Of a DNA stretch of 64,000 bases, positions 42,897 to 52,761 are shown piece after piece. Where the stretch lies: positions 44,410-108,409 of the forward strand of contig NZ_BILY01000020.1 in assembly GCF_004000805.1 (NCBI RefSeq), read 5' to 3'. Position 1 is the first letter of the stretch. Each line of letters opens with the position of its first letter. The notes under the pieces were generated by a model. That model was given only the letters and a program-made list of their open reading frames with translations, did not search any database and was not told the origin of the DNA. The position numbers were made by a program, and so were the translations under genes. The stretch comes from Paenibacillus glycanilyticus NBRC 16618. GTDB lineage: Bacteria; Bacillota; Bacilli; Paenibacillales; Paenibacillaceae.

Positions 42897-43808
42897 TTAG
42901 CTGCCTGCCATGAGCTTAGACATCAGCTGAGCGGTAATCGTTTGATTAATGCCGGACATTTCCGCCAAAATTCCGGAACGAGTCTTGTCATCCACGGTAT
43001 TCAGAATGCGGATAACTTTACTTGGGCTGATATCCGCCATTTTAATTAACAGTTCCCCTGCGCTTTTGGCATCCATTGCTGCGAATGTAGCGCTCAATTG
43101 ATTGCTGCTCAGCTGCGAGGAAGGCTGCTTGGTTTCCGTCGGCTTGGCTTTTTTCAGCTCAGCCTGCAGCGCGGCAATCTGTCTATCCTTCGCCGTTACG
43201 GTATCCTTCAGCGCCATCGTTGCGTCGGCCGCCGTTTGAGGGTTCATTTTTTCCAGAATCCGAACTCTGTCGTCCGGTCTCATGGAATCCAAGACAAGCA
43301 CCATTTCATCCATGGTCATGCTTTGCAGAATCGGAGCAGCTTTACTTGGGGTAATTTTGCTGTACATGCTCGCAAGCTCTTGGATTTTCGCCTGATAAGC
43401 GGCGTCGTCCGCTGCTTTTTTTTCATTAGAAGACTTAAGCGAATCAATCTGATCCTGCATGCTTTTTAATTCCTGCTCTTGGGTTGCCTTCGTCTGGTTG
43501 GTTTGGGCAAGCTCGGCTTCCTTCTCCTGCAGCTGCGCCTGGAGCTCATCGATCTTACGGCTCATGTTGGCCGATTTCAGCTGGTCGTCGTTAGCTTTTC
43601 CGTCAGCTGTCTTTGGATCGGGAAGTACATCCTTCAGATAGGGAATCGAGTTGCCGATCTCCAGCATTTGATTACGGGTTTCCGTATTAAACAAAATATA
43701 TAACGCGCCCAAAAGGACTATCGTAAACAAGATCGGCGTCATAAAAAACATCAACCGTTCGAAGCCGCTGTACCCCTGCTTCTCCATTTCCATATCCGAC
43801 ACTGTCAT
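42897..43808 (-). CDS. ylxF: YlxF/MotE-like protein with MgtE-type intracellular domain
   Basis: 303 residues. An N-terminal membrane helix (LMFFMTPILFTIVLLGALYILF) is followed by a coiled coil (SRKIDELQAQLQEKEAELAQTNQTKATQEQELKSMQDQIDSL, about 90-135). Two MgtE_N-like segments follow: KITPSKAAPILQSMTMDEMVLVLDSMRPDDRVRILEKM and a second at the C terminus. It occupies the ylxF slot between fliJ and fliK; the related MotE is a stator chaperone in other bacteria. The precise role here is inferred. The start is ATG or a GTG two codons later. Confidence 0.85.
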   Translation of the reverse strand: MTVSDMEMEKQGYSGFERLMFFMTPILFTIVLLGALYILFNTETRNQMLEIGNSIPYLKDVLPDPKTADGKANDDQLKSANMSRKIDELQAQLQEKEAELAQTNQTKATQEQELKSMQDQIDSLKSSNEKKAADDAAYQAKIQELASMYSKITPSKAAPILQSMTMDEMVLVLDSMRPDDRVRILEKMNPQTAADATMALKDTVTAKDRQIAALQAELKKAKPTETKQPSSQLSSNQLSATFAAMDAKSAGELLIKMADISPSKVIRILNTVDDKTRSGILAEMSGINQTITAQLMSKLMAGS

Positions 43809-43834
43809 TCACTCCCTTTACCTTGCGCCGCAGA

Positions 43835-44284
43835 TCATGATGGAAGGGATACCTTGAAGCGGTTGGTAGCCATTTCATCCAGCTCGTTCTGTTCCTTGAT
43901 CTGCATTACATGCCGGAACCGGTCTTTGGCATGCTCTTTCGCTTTAAGCCAAACCTTCTCATCCTTCATTCGGTCCGCGAGGTTTGTCCGGTTGTATTCA
44001 ACCTTTCGTTCAGCCTGCCTGACATCCGTAAGCTTGCTTGATATGCAGGAATCCAAATATTCCAGATAATGCTGCATCAGCTGCAGCTCAGCGAGAGAAA
44101 CAGCTTCACTCGAGCTCTCGTGCTGCTTGGTTTCCCATTCTGCCCGTTTCGTCCGCAGCTCCGAAAGACTTAGTTCTTCCGCCTGCAGAACACCAATTGC
44201 GGAAGATAGCTGCCACTCAGCCTGCGTCTTCTCGCTTGACTTCAAGTCTACGATTTTTTGATAAGCGTATCGAAAGGCTGCCAT
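43835..44284 (-). CDS. fliJ: Flagellar export chaperone FliJ
   Basis: 149 residues, almost entirely helical and coiled-coil: AAFRYAYQKIVDLKSSEKTQAEWQLSSAIGVLQAEELSLSELRTKRAEWETKQ. FliJ is the central stalk of the FliI ATPase ring and contacts FlhA. It is 10 bases after fliI. Recognised by fold, size and position rather than by strict motif. Confidence 0.92.
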   Translation of the reverse strand: MAAFRYAYQKIVDLKSSEKTQAEWQLSSAIGVLQAEELSLSELRTKRAEWETKQHESSSEAVSLAELQLMQHYLEYLDSCISSKLTDVRQAERKVEYNRTNLADRMKDEKVWLKAKEHAKDRFRHVMQIKEQNELDEMATNRFKVSLPS

Positions 44285-44294
44285 TTACCCGTCG

Positions 44295-45620
44295 TCATCT
44301 CCCGTGGAATTCCTGAATTAATCTTTCCTTTGAATCGGCCAAAGTGACCTTTTCGTTTGTCTTTTGCCTTGTAAATTGATAGATTGCGTCAATATTTTCG
44401 ATGGCCGTATCAATTTTTTCGTTTGTACCCCTCTGGTACGCCCCTATATTGATGAGGTCTTCCGAATCTCTATAAACAGAGAGTAACATCTTTAACTGAT
44501 TTGCTGCTTCCTGATGCTCTTCCGTCACGATTTCCTTCATGACGCGGCTGACAGACGCCAGAACATCGATAGCAGGAAAATGCCCTTTATTCGCTAGCTG
44601 CCTGTTAAGCACGATGTGACCGTCCAATATGCCGCGCACCGCGTCGGCGATCGGTTCGTTCATGTCGTCGCCGTCAACCAAAACGGTATAGAATGCGGTA
44701 ATCGAGCCGTTAGGCCCTGTTCCCGCCCGTTCCAGAAGCTTGGGGAGTGTTGCGAATACGGAAGGCGTGTAGCCTCTAGTGGCAGGCGGCTCGCCGATGG
44801 CAAGGCCAACTTCGCGCTGCGCCATGGCGTAACGGGTAACCGAGTCCATCATCAGCATGACGTTTAATCCGCGGTCGCGGAAATATTCCGCAATGGAAGT
44901 TGCGATAAGAGCTCCCTTAATCCGGATTAGAGCAGGCTGATCGGAGGTTGCTACAATTACAACCGAGCGGGCAAGTCCTTCAGGACCAAGATCCTTCTCG
45001 ATAAATTCGAGCACCTCGCGGCCGCGTTCGCCAATTAATGCAATGACGTTGACGTCAGCGGAAGTATTGCGGGCGATCATGCCAAGCAGCGTACTTTTGC
45101 CGACGCCCGAGCCTGCAAAAATACCTACGCGCTGGCCTCTGCCAACGGTAAGCAAACCGTCAATCGCGCGGACGCCAATGCTCAAAGTCTCCTGTACCCG
45201 GGGACGCGCAAGCGGATTGCTAGGCTCATTGTGGGTCGAGTAATGCTGCATGCGGCTCGGCAAAAAAGATCCGTCAAGCGGCTGCCCCAAACCGTCAAGC
45301 ACCTTGCCAAGCAATTCGGAACCAACCTGCACCGATAACGGCTTTCCGGTCCCGACAACGTCGCAGCCCGGGCTTATCGCATGCAATTCGCCCAAAGGCA
45401 TTAGAATGACTTTATTATCACGGAAGCCTACGACCTCGGCTTTAATCGGTTTGGCACCTTTTGCCGGGTAGATCAGGCAGACATCGCCGATGCTTGCATC
45501 CGGTCCTTCCGATTCCACGGTAAGACCGATAACCTGCGTGACCTTGCCGTTCACGCGTATAGGGTCAAGATGACGAAGCTGGTCCATATATTTGGAGCTG
45601 TCCAGTTTAATACCGTTCAT
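44295..45620 (-). CDS. fliI: Flagellum-specific ATPase FliI
   Basis: 441 residues. An F1-beta-like ATPase of the type III export apparatus. GIFAGSGVGKSTLLGMIARNT is Walker A, LNVMLMMDSVTRYAMAQREVGLAIGEPPATRGYTPSVFATLPKLLERAG carries Walker B and the family signature. The ATG at MNGIKLDSSKYM is preceded by GGAGC and lies inside the fliH end; the longer in-frame opening is a shadow of fliH codons. Confidence 0.97.
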   Translation of the reverse strand: MNGIKLDSSKYMDQLRHLDPIRVNGKVTQVIGLTVESEGPDASIGDVCLIYPAKGAKPIKAEVVGFRDNKVILMPLGELHAISPGCDVVGTGKPLSVQVGSELLGKVLDGLGQPLDGSFLPSRMQHYSTHNEPSNPLARPRVQETLSIGVRAIDGLLTVGRGQRVGIFAGSGVGKSTLLGMIARNTSADVNVIALIGERGREVLEFIEKDLGPEGLARSVVIVATSDQPALIRIKGALIATSIAEYFRDRGLNVMLMMDSVTRYAMAQREVGLAIGEPPATRGYTPSVFATLPKLLERAGTGPNGSITAFYTVLVDGDDMNEPIADAVRGILDGHIVLNRQLANKGHFPAIDVLASVSRVMKEIVTEEHQEAANQLKMLLSVYRDSEDLINIGAYQRGTNEKIDTAIENIDAIYQFTRQKTNEKVTLADSKERLIQEFHGR

Positions 45621-46443
45621 CCGGGATGCTCCGTTCTTCATGGCTTTGGTTGGCAAGCTGTACAAGCTCGCGCTTGATCTCGGACAATTGCGTATCAATC
45701 CGCGCATCTATGCTTCCGTAAGCGGAACGGATGACGCAGCCGAAATCTTTGACCGTTGCGTCGGGAATAATCTGAAGCTCAGCCTGCGAGTCGATAACAA
45801 GATTAAGCTCTTCCCTTGCCGCCTGGACAAAAGCTAGCTGCCCCGGAGCAACGCATAGGGCGATAACGCCTTGTTCCCTTCGCCTCGACAATGCTTTGCG
45901 GATTAGTTCAAGTGCCATTTCAGGCGCTTCCGACAGCTGTCTGCCGATTACTTTTTCCGAGATAGAGACGCTAAGCTCTACCAGAAAAGGCTCAGCCTCT
46001 TGAATAATCTGCTCTCGCATCTCGTAAGCGGATTTCAGAACGGCATTGGCTTCTTCCAGACGGCTTTCCCATTCCTGCCGCATAGTCTGCTCGGCATGCG
46101 CTTGGCCTTCAGCATAACCCTGCTCAAAGCCTGCTTGACGGGAAGCTTCGAAATGCCTTTCATCTTCCAGCCGTTTCTCAAGCCACCAGGCATCGATATC
46201 GGCTTCGGCTTTTGCCAGCATTTGCTCGCTTTGTTCGCCTGCTTCGCGAATACGTTCTTCTGCAAAAATTTGTGCATCCGAGATGATCTGGTCGCGAATG
46301 GAGATGGTCTCTTCATCCGGGCCTGCCTCTTCAATAATCTCTTCGGTCACCGCTACTTGCTCAGCAGCATGTTTGTTAAGCCAATAGAGCTGTTTCAGCT
46401 GATCAAGCGCGATTACGCTTGAAGACTTTATCAAATTAGACAA
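45607..46443 (-). CDS. fliH: Flagellar assembly protein FliH
   Basis: About 278 residues. A long helical N-terminal half (EERIREAGEQSEQMLAKAEADIDAWWLEKRLEDERHFEASRQAGFEQGYAEGQAHAEQ) and a V-ATPase E-subunit-like C-terminal half (LSVSISEKVIGRQLSEAPEMALELIRKAL). FliH dimerises on FliI and regulates it. The best start is TTG, nine bases after GGAGGAG and inside the fliG stop region (TTGTCTAA). An ATG three codons earlier directly abuts the ribosome-binding site. Confidence 0.93.
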   Translation of the reverse strand: MSNLIKSSSVIALDQLKQLYWLNKHAAEQVAVTEEIIEEAGPDEETISIRDQIISDAQIFAEERIREAGEQSEQMLAKAEADIDAWWLEKRLEDERHFEASRQAGFEQGYAEGQAHAEQTMRQEWESRLEEANAVLKSAYEMREQIIQEAEPFLVELSVSISEKVIGRQLSEAPEMALELIRKALSRRREQGVIALCVAPGQLAFVQAAREELNLVIDSQAELQIIPDATVKDFGCVIRSAYGSIDARIDTQLSEIKRELVQLANQSHEERSIPDERY

Positions 46444-47449
46444 TGATATCATCTCCTCCGCCGCGGGCGATGATGATCTCACCGGCTTCTTCTAGCCTGC
46501 GAATCGTAGCGACGATACGGGTCTGAGCCTCTTCAACGTCACGCAGCCGGACAGGACCCATAAATTCCATTTCTTCCTTGAACGTATCGGACATCCGCTT
46601 CGACATGTTGCGGAAGATCGCTTCCCGCACTTCCTCGCTTGCCACCTTGAGGGCGAGCTGAAGATCGGCATTCTCCACGTCGCGGATAATGCGCTGAATC
46701 GAACGGTTGTCGATATTGACGATATCTTCGAAGACGAACATGCGTTTTTTGATTTCTTCCGCCAATTCCGGATCTTCGATTTCGAGAGCATCCAGAATGG
46801 TTCGTTCCGTACCGCGGTCTACGCCGTTCAAAATTTGAACGATCGAATCGATGCCGCCTGCATTCGTATAGTCCTGTGTTACCGTAGCAGAGAGTTTTTG
46901 CTCGAGAACGCGTTCAACCTGACTGATAACCTCAGGCGAAGTACTGTCCATCAAGGCAATTCTGCGGGCAACGTCCGCCTGCTTCTCTTGCGGCAAGGAC
47001 GATAAAATATGCGAGGATTGCTCGGACTGCAGATACGATAGGACGAGCGCGATTGTCTGCGAGTTCTCGTTTTGGATAAAGTTAAGGATTTGCGTCGGTT
47101 CAGCCTTGCGGGCAAAGTCGAACGGTCTGACTTGAAGCGTAGCCGTCAAACGGTTAATGACTTCAACAGCCTTCTGTTCGCCAAGCGCCTTCTCCAAAAT
47201 CTCTTTCGCGTACGAGATACCGCCTTGCGAAATATATTCCTGCGCCAGACAGATTTGATGAAAATCGCTCAATATCTGTTCTCTCTCCGCACTGTCTACT
47301 TTGCGGACATTGGCAATTTCGAGAGTAAGCTGTTCGATCTCTTCTTCTCTCAAATGTTTGAAAATTTGGGCGGATACTTCTGGCCCGAGCGTAATAAGCA
47401 GAATCGCCGCCTTTTGCCGACCGGTTAATCCATTAAGCGGTTTTGCCAC
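46436..47449 (-). CDS. fliG: Flagellar motor switch protein FliG
   Basis: 337 residues starting at GTG, six bases after AGAGGTG. GLTGRQKAAILLITLGPEVSAQIFKHLREEEIEQLTLEIANV is the N-terminal MS-ring-binding domain. The middle has EKQADVARRIALMDSTSPEV, and the C-terminal torque domain contains FEDIVNIDNRSIQRIIRDVENADLQLALKVASEEVREAIFRNMSKRM. It links FliF to FliM and contacts the stator. It follows fliF by about a dozen bases. Confidence 0.97.
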   Translation of the reverse strand: MAKPLNGLTGRQKAAILLITLGPEVSAQIFKHLREEEIEQLTLEIANVRKVDSAEREQILSDFHQICLAQEYISQGGISYAKEILEKALGEQKAVEVINRLTATLQVRPFDFARKAEPTQILNFIQNENSQTIALVLSYLQSEQSSHILSSLPQEKQADVARRIALMDSTSPEVISQVERVLEQKLSATVTQDYTNAGGIDSIVQILNGVDRGTERTILDALEIEDPELAEEIKKRMFVFEDIVNIDNRSIQRIIRDVENADLQLALKVASEEVREAIFRNMSKRMSDTFKEEMEFMGPVRLRDVEEAQTRIVATIRRLEEAGEIIIARGGGDDIIV

Positions 47450-47460
47450 GGGAGCCACCT

Positions 47461-49044
47461 CTATTCATCCACAAGCCAGGTGCGGAGCAAGTTGACGAAC
47501 TCTTCCGGCTTGCGTTTGGCGAGTGTTTCGAGATTTTTTCTTGCCTGACTGTCATTGTTAACTGTTTCAAAATCAATTGTAGGGAATTCCGGTTTAGCCG
47601 GTGTTTCCATCAACGCGGCTGCTTCGGCTGCTGCCGCTTCTTCAGCTTGTTTTCTGCGTCTGCGGACAAGCATAATGGCAAGACCGCCGATCAAAGCAAG
47701 CGCCGCTGCGCCAAGTCCAATCGCCCATTGCATCGACAGACCGCTGGAAGAAGTTCCCGCATCCGTTGCCGCGAAATTCTGACCGAGAATTGTAACCTTT
47801 TTCGCAATCATTGCGTCATCATTAACATCTTGACCGGAATCAGCCAGCTGCGCGCGGACAAGTGAGCTAAGGAAATTCGTTAACTCTTGCCGGGATTGAT
47901 CCGTGAGCTTGCTCTGTTCAACACCGATGCTGATCGACAAATCCTTCAGCTGGTACGGTGCGGATTCAATCTGATTGTTAATGCGGTCGTAATCATAGTT
48001 GGTTACCCGCGAGTTTTGCTCGGAAGAGCCGTTCGTATTATCCGTTGCCGTATAACCGGGTACATCCGTTTCTCCCGTACCGGCGACACCGCCTGCATTA
48101 GCCGAACCATTGGTTGTTGTGCTGTTGTCTTGTTGTTCGCTTACGATAATGCCGTTATTGTTGTTGTTCTCAAGCGGTCTGACCAGATTCTCCTGAGTCA
48201 CCTTCTTGTCGAAGTTAAAGCTGCTTGCAACGCTGATAACGAGATTGTCTCCAAGCATCGGAGCCAGGAACTGCTGGATATTTTTCTTCACTTCGGCTTC
48301 GTACTTCCGTTGAATCATGAAGTGGCTTTCCGCAGCATCGGTTGCAGCGCCAATCTTGTTGCCGTCGATTTCGGAGGAAACCAGCTCGCCTTGCGGACTA
48401 GAGATCGTGATATCCTGAATCGCAAGCTTCGGAACCGCCGTCTTCACCAGATTGTAATAACCGTCAACCTCTTGCTGGCTTGGACGGTAACCCGGCGTAA
48501 AGTTCATCATGATGGAGGCGGATGCCTGTTCCTTCTCTTCCGGAGTCAGGAATACCGATTCCTTCGGAAGGTTGATGAGTACTTTCGAGCTCTGCACGCC
48601 TTGCATCCGGTTCAGTAATTGCTGCACCTCTCCGTTTAGAGCGTTAATGTACTTCACGTTAAATTCATTCTCGGTTTGTCCGAAAGCACTTCCGCCTTCA
48701 AAAGCTTCGAATCCGATCGATCCGTTCTGCACAAGACCCTGTGAACCAACGTCAACCCGGGTTCTCGTCGCTACCGCGCTAGGTACCGAGATGCTCTGAC
48801 CGTCCGCGCTTAATTTATAAGGAATACCGTTTCCGTCCAAATAAGTCATTATTGCTGCCGCATCTGTGGTGTCAAGGTTTTGAAATGCTACTTCGTAATC
48901 CGTTCTTGTGAATATGTAAGTCAAAATCACGATTGTTAACAACAATGCACCAATGGATGCCCCCAGCCCTATTTTTTGTTTTTTGCCCATCTGCCCCCAA
49001 AACTGCGTAAGTCTTTGGCGGTATTGGGCGATTCTTTCGTTCAC
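47461..49044 (-). CDS. fliF: Flagellar MS-ring protein FliF
   Basis: 527 residues beginning with GTG after GGTGAGGTG. Two membrane helices (IGLGASIGALLLTIVILTYIF near 25-45 and WAIGLGAAALALIGGLAIMLV near 440-460) flank a periplasm-side region with ring-building motifs (VQQLLNRMQGVQSSKVLINLPKESVF) and a Thr/Asn/Gly-rich central insertion. The C-terminal FliG-binding peptide is at RKPEEFVNLLRTWLVDE. It is the first ring assembled. Confidence 0.97.
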   Translation of the reverse strand: MNERIAQYRQRLTQFWGQMGKKQKIGLGASIGALLLTIVILTYIFTRTDYEVAFQNLDTTDAAAIMTYLDGNGIPYKLSADGQSISVPSAVATRTRVDVGSQGLVQNGSIGFEAFEGGSAFGQTENEFNVKYINALNGEVQQLLNRMQGVQSSKVLINLPKESVFLTPEEKEQASASIMMNFTPGYRPSQQEVDGYYNLVKTAVPKLAIQDITISSPQGELVSSEIDGNKIGAATDAAESHFMIQRKYEAEVKKNIQQFLAPMLGDNLVISVASSFNFDKKVTQENLVRPLENNNNNGIIVSEQQDNSTTTNGSANAGGVAGTGETDVPGYTATDNTNGSSEQNSRVTNYDYDRINNQIESAPYQLKDLSISIGVEQSKLTDQSRQELTNFLSSLVRAQLADSGQDVNDDAMIAKKVTILGQNFAATDAGTSSSGLSMQWAIGLGAAALALIGGLAIMLVRRRRKQAEEAAAAEAAALMETPAKPEFPTIDFETVNNDSQARKNLETLAKRKPEEFVNLLRTWLVDE

Positions 49045-49085
49045 GTTGTCACCTCACCCAGCTTCTGTCTAGTTCGAAAGCCCCA

Positions 49086-49397
49086 TTACACCGACATTCG
49101 CATAATTTCTTGATACGCATCAATGACTTTATTGCGAATTTGTGTTGTCAGCTGTAAGCTAAGCTCTGCTTTCTGAGTTGCGATGAGGACCTGTGAAACA
49201 TCAACCTCGCCAATTAAGTATTTATCGTTTAACTTATGTACCTCTTTTTCCTGTGCATCCACGCTATTAAGTGCGCTCTCCAAGTATTGCCCGAAAGAAT
49301 TCATCGACTCAGCAGGTGTTGCCTGCTGCTGCGGCTTCGCAGTTTCAAGCAGCTTGTTAACGGCTTGTGCGGGATTAAGTTGCAACGGTTGAATCAT
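49086..49397 (-). CDS. fliE: Flagellar hook-basal body adaptor FliE
   Basis: 103 residues. SFGQYLESALNSVDAQEKEVHKLNDKYLIGEVDVSQVLIATQKAELSLQLTTQIRNKVIDAYQEIMRMSV is the FliE family. It connects the MS ring to the rod. GGAGGGACGGGC lies before the ATG. Order flgB-flgC-fliE-fliF is universal in this operon type. Confidence 0.97.
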   Translation of the reverse strand: MIQPLQLNPAQAVNKLLETAKPQQQATPAESMNSFGQYLESALNSVDAQEKEVHKLNDKYLIGEVDVSQVLIATQKAELSLQLTTQIRNKVIDAYQEIMRMSV

Positions 49398-49426
49398 GCC
49401 CGTCCCTCCGTCATCGTTATTTTACT

Positions 49427-49882
49427 TTACTTCCCAATCTCCAGCGCCTTTGTAAACATGGCTTTAGACGCATTCAGAGCTGTTACATTGGCCTCGTATG
49501 AACGAGAAGCCGAAATCATGTCAACCATTTCTTTCGCCACATCAACGTTAGGCATATGGACATATCCGTCCGCATCCGCGTCCGGGTGAGTTGGATTATA
49601 GACAAGCTTGGTAGGCGACTGATCCTCGATAATTCTAGTTGCCTTTACACCTTGTGCTCCGGAAGTCCCTTCAAGCTGCTTGTTCAGCAGATCGGAGAAA
49701 GAGGAGTTTTGCGTCATTGGTTCAAGTACGACCATTTTCCGTTTATACGGAACGAATTGGCCATTCACGTAACCGGCGCGGGTTGTTTCAGCATTCGCGA
49801 TGTTTGAGGAAATAACGTCCATTCGCAAACGCTGTGCGGTTAGTGCGGAAGCACTGGCGTCGAAGCTGCTAGAAATTCTCAC
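49427..49882 (-). CDS. flgC: Flagellar basal-body rod protein FlgC
   Basis: 151 residues starting with [34 protein letters not shown] is the axial-protein N terminus and [41 protein letters not shown] the C terminus. It is six bases after flgB. A proximal rod component. Confidence 0.97.
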   Translation of the reverse strand: MRISSSFDASASALTAQRLRMDVISSNIANAETTRAGYVNGQFVPYKRKMVVLEPMTQNSSFSDLLNKQLEGTSGAQGVKATRIIEDQSPTKLVYNPTHPDADADGYVHMPNVDVAKEMVDMISASRSYEANVTALNASKAMFTKALEIGK

Positions 49883-49888
49883 TTCCTG

Positions 49889-50296
49889 TTATCTCCCTTC
49901 AATGGCTGTCTTCATCATCTTCACGTCATGATTGATTTGCTGAATATAAAAATTGTAGCTGAGTTGATTTTTAGCGAGCAAAGACATCTCGCGGTCGATG
50001 TCGACGTTGTTCTCATTGTTATTCATTTCGGACAAGTTATCGGTCTGTGTCTGTGCGGTTGGGACTATTCCGCTGGTCCTGCCTATCGGAATATGACCCT
50101 CGTTCGTCCGCTTGCCCTGAAGGACGGTTTGTCCTCCCATCTCTTGACTGAGAAGCTCTTCAAACAAAACTTCCGAACGTTTGAAGTTTGGAGTGTCGAC
50201 ATTTGCGATGTTATTGGCTACGACCCCTTGTCGCAATTCTGCAGCCTTGAGCGCGCCTTCCAATCGCCCAAATGATGTGCCATTCAATAGATTCAC
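49889..50296 (-). CDS. flgB: Flagellar basal-body rod protein FlgB
   Basis: 135 residues starting with GTG; the upstream AGGAAC is a modest ribosome-binding site. LEGALKAAELRQGVVANNIANVDTPNFKRSEVLFEELLSQE is the rod-protein signature and DIDREMSLLAKNQLSYNFYIQQINHDVKMMKTAIEGR the C terminus. It is the first gene of the fla/che operon. Confidence 0.97.
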   Translation of the reverse strand: MNLLNGTSFGRLEGALKAAELRQGVVANNIANVDTPNFKRSEVLFEELLSQEMGGQTVLQGKRTNEGHIPIGRTSGIVPTAQTQTDNLSEMNNNENNVDIDREMSLLAKNQLSYNFYIQQINHDVKMMKTAIEGR

Positions 50297-50380
50297 GTTC
50301 CTGTGTCACCACTTTCAATTAGAAGATCTTAGTAAAGTATTCAACAGATTGCGAACCATTCCTTCTTTGTTCGACATTAA

Positions 50381-50410
50381 ATTATGAAAAAAATGAGACG
50401 ATACTGTCGA
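50381..50410 (-). promoter_or_regulatory. Candidate sigma-A promoter of the fla/che operon
   Basis: TCGACA (50405-50410) and CATAAT (50381-50386) on the minus strand are 18 bases apart and point into flgB. The -35 lies within a small TGTCG/CGACA dyad. A CodY-like box lies about 30 bases further upstream (50437-50451). Confidence 0.5.
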
Positions 50411-50462
50411 GTTTTGCCGACATGATAATATTCAACAATTGTCCAAAATATTACAATAAGAA

Positions 50463-50497
50463 AAAAGCCCTATCTTTAATTTCAAGATAGGGCTTTT
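50463..50497 (-). terminator. Intrinsic terminator after codY (bidirectional)
   Basis: The arms AGCCCTATCTT (50466-50476) and AAGATAGGGCT (50484-50494) are perfectly complementary around a 7-base loop, with A and T runs on both sides. On the minus strand the stem is followed by TTTTTTC, ending codY transcription before the fla/che promoter. Confidence 0.92.
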
Positions 50498-50532
50498 CGA
50501 TGAATTTCCGATAGGATGGTAGTCCCAGGAAA

Positions 50533-51303
50533 TTATTGCTTAATTTTTTCCAATTCCTGAAGCAGCTGGGTATTTAAAATTTTGATGTAGGTCCCTTTCA
50601 TCCCCAGCGACCTAGTTTCAATAACGCCGGCGCTTTCCAGCTTGCGCAGGGCATTAACGATAACGGACCTTGTAATACCTACCCGATCCGCAATTTTAGA
50701 AGCAACAAGCAGGCCTTCTTTCCCTTCCAGCTGCTCGAAAATATGCTCGACCGCTTCGAGCTCGCTGAAGGATAGCGAGCCAATCGCAACCGAAACAACC
50801 GCACGGCTGCGCGCTTCCTGTTCAACCTCTTCTGCGCGTTCACGCAAAATTTCCATGCCGACAATTGTCGAACCGTATTCGGCCAGCACAAGATCGTCAT
50901 CATCAAAGGAGCCGTTCGTGCGTGTCAGAACAAGCGTACCGAGACGGTCTCCTCCTCCTGTAATTGGTACTACAGTCATGATTTCTTGTTCGCCAAGCGC
51001 CGGGAAAGTCTCATAGACCCCCGTATCCGGAGCAACGTTTGTTACGGGTTCCTGCATGTCCAGAAATAGGCTGTTACTCACTTGCGGAAAGCGCAGCTCT
51101 TCTACAGACATTGAACGAAGCGTGTCATGATCATAAGGATTCACGGCTGCGCAGCCTAGAACCTTTCCTTTACGGCTGACCACAAACACGTTGGTCTGTA
51201 TGGTACTGCACAATACCTCAGCCATCTCTCTGAAATTGAGCGCTTTGCCGGCTGCTCGCTGCAGCAGCCGGTTCAACGTTCTTGTTTTTGTAAGTAAAGT
51301 CAT
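50533..51303 (-). CDS. codY: GTP-sensing global repressor CodY
   Basis: 256 residues. An N-terminal GAF domain ([47 protein letters not shown]) binds branched-chain amino acids. The C-terminal winged helix-turn-helix is [46 protein letters not shown]. It represses nutrient-limitation genes when GTP and isoleucine are plentiful. GGGAGG lies before the ATG at MTLLTKTR. It is part of hslVU-codY, adjoining the fla/che operon. Confidence 0.98.
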   Translation of the reverse strand: MTLLTKTRTLNRLLQRAAGKALNFREMAEVLCSTIQTNVFVVSRKGKVLGCAAVNPYDHDTLRSMSVEELRFPQVSNSLFLDMQEPVTNVAPDTGVYETFPALGEQEIMTVVPITGGGDRLGTLVLTRTNGSFDDDDLVLAEYGSTIVGMEILRERAEEVEQEARSRAVVSVAIGSLSFSELEAVEHIFEQLEGKEGLLVASKIADRVGITRSVIVNALRKLESAGVIETRSLGMKGTYIKILNTQLLQELEKIKQ

Positions 51304-51340
51304 TCCAAAGCCTCCCAAAGCTCATCCCAACTACATTTCA

Positions 51341-52744
51341 CTACAATATATATTGACTCAAATCGCGATTTTTCGCAATGCCTCCCACTTTTTCACGCAC
51401 GTATTCGGGAGTTATGACCATATGGTCAAGGGTAATATCCGGTGCTTCGAAGGAGAGATCCTCAAGCAGCTTCTCCAATATGGTATGAAGTCTGCGGGCA
51501 CCTATATTTTCGGTATTGCGATTTAAATCGGCTGCGATCGAAGCGATCTCTTTAATGGCATCGTCAGAAAATTCAATCGTAATACCTTCCGTTTGCAGAA
51601 GGGCTGCGTATTGTTTCGTTAAAGCGTTTTTCGGTTCGGTCAGAATGCTGACGAAATCCTCCAGGCTAAGCGACGTTAATTCCACCCGGATCGGGAAACG
51701 TCCCTGAAGCTCGGGAATCAGATCGGACGGCTTCGCTACATGGAAAGCACCGGCTGCAATAAACAGAACATGGTCCGTTTTTACCGGCCCGTATTTCGTC
51801 ACGACCGTGGATCCTTCCACGATTGGAAGAATATCGCGCTGAACGCCTTCGCGGGACACATCGGGACCATTGCCTCTCGACGGACTTGCGATTTTATCAA
51901 TCTCGTCGATGAAAATGATACCGGACTGCTCCGCGCGGGAGACCGACTCGGCAATGACGTCATCCATATTGATAAGCTTGTTGGCTTCTTCCTGAATGAG
52001 TACTTTGCGGGCTTCTTTAACAGGCAGTTTGCGCTTCTTGGTCTTCTTCGGCATGAATTGTCCCAGCATTTCCTGCATGTTCATTCCGCCTAGGCCATCC
52101 GGTCCTTGACCGCCAAGCATATCAAGCATCGTCGGGGTATTATCCTCAATCTCAACCTCTACGATTTCGTTCTCGAGTTTGCCAGCGGCCAAGTCATCAC
52201 GCGCCTGCGAGCGTTTGGTGATAATAACGTTATCGTGCTCAGGCTCTTCGACCGTTTCCTTATTGTTTTGCTGATTGCCAAACAGCATTTCGAACGGGTT
52301 TTTGGATTGCTTCTCTTTTACTTTAGAAGGGACAAGCAGCGTAACGAGCCGCTCATTAGCGAGCTTCTCCGCTTTATCCTGAACAGCCTCCGTCTTTTCT
52401 ACCTTTACCATCCGGATTGCCGTCTCTACCAGGTCCCGCACCATCGATTCTACATCACGGCCGACATAACCTACCTCGGTGAATTTGGTCGCTTCTACTT
52501 TAATAAAAGGAGCCTTGACCAATTTCGCCAGACGTCGCGCAATTTCCGTTTTGCCTACGCCGGTAGGTCCAATCATCAGAATGTTTTTTGGAACAATCTC
52601 ATCGCGAAGCGTCTCGTCGAGCATGCTTCTGCGATAGCGGTTACGGAGTGCAATGGCGACAGATCGTTTTGCGGGCTTTTGTCCCACAATATATTTATCG
52701 AGCTCTGCTACGATTTGACGAGGGGTAAAAGCTTGATTTACCAT
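51341..52744 (-). CDS. hslU: ATP-dependent unfoldase HslU (ClpY)
   Basis: 467 residues. AAA+ ATPase that feeds substrates to HslV. Walker A is [19 protein letters not shown], pore loop [14 protein letters not shown], Walker [12 protein letters not shown], and sensor [16 protein letters not shown]. The I domain (about 110-240) is highly charged with a Gln/Asn stretch (GNQQNNKET). The C-terminal tail that enters HslV ends DLSQYIL. GGAGGAGA lies before the ATG at MVNQAFTP. Confidence 0.98.
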   Translation of the reverse strand: MVNQAFTPRQIVAELDKYIVGQKPAKRSVAIALRNRYRRSMLDETLRDEIVPKNILMIGPTGVGKTEIARRLAKLVKAPFIKVEATKFTEVGYVGRDVESMVRDLVETAIRMVKVEKTEAVQDKAEKLANERLVTLLVPSKVKEKQSKNPFEMLFGNQQNNKETVEEPEHDNVIITKRSQARDDLAAGKLENEIVEVEIEDNTPTMLDMLGGQGPDGLGGMNMQEMLGQFMPKKTKKRKLPVKEARKVLIQEEANKLINMDDVIAESVSRAEQSGIIFIDEIDKIASPSRGNGPDVSREGVQRDILPIVEGSTVVTKYGPVKTDHVLFIAAGAFHVAKPSDLIPELQGRFPIRVELTSLSLEDFVSILTEPKNALTKQYAALLQTEGITIEFSDDAIKEIASIAADLNRNTENIGARRLHTILEKLLEDLSFEAPDITLDHMVITPEYVREKVGGIAKNRDLSQYIL

Positions 52745-52761
52745 ATGATATCTCCTCCGCT

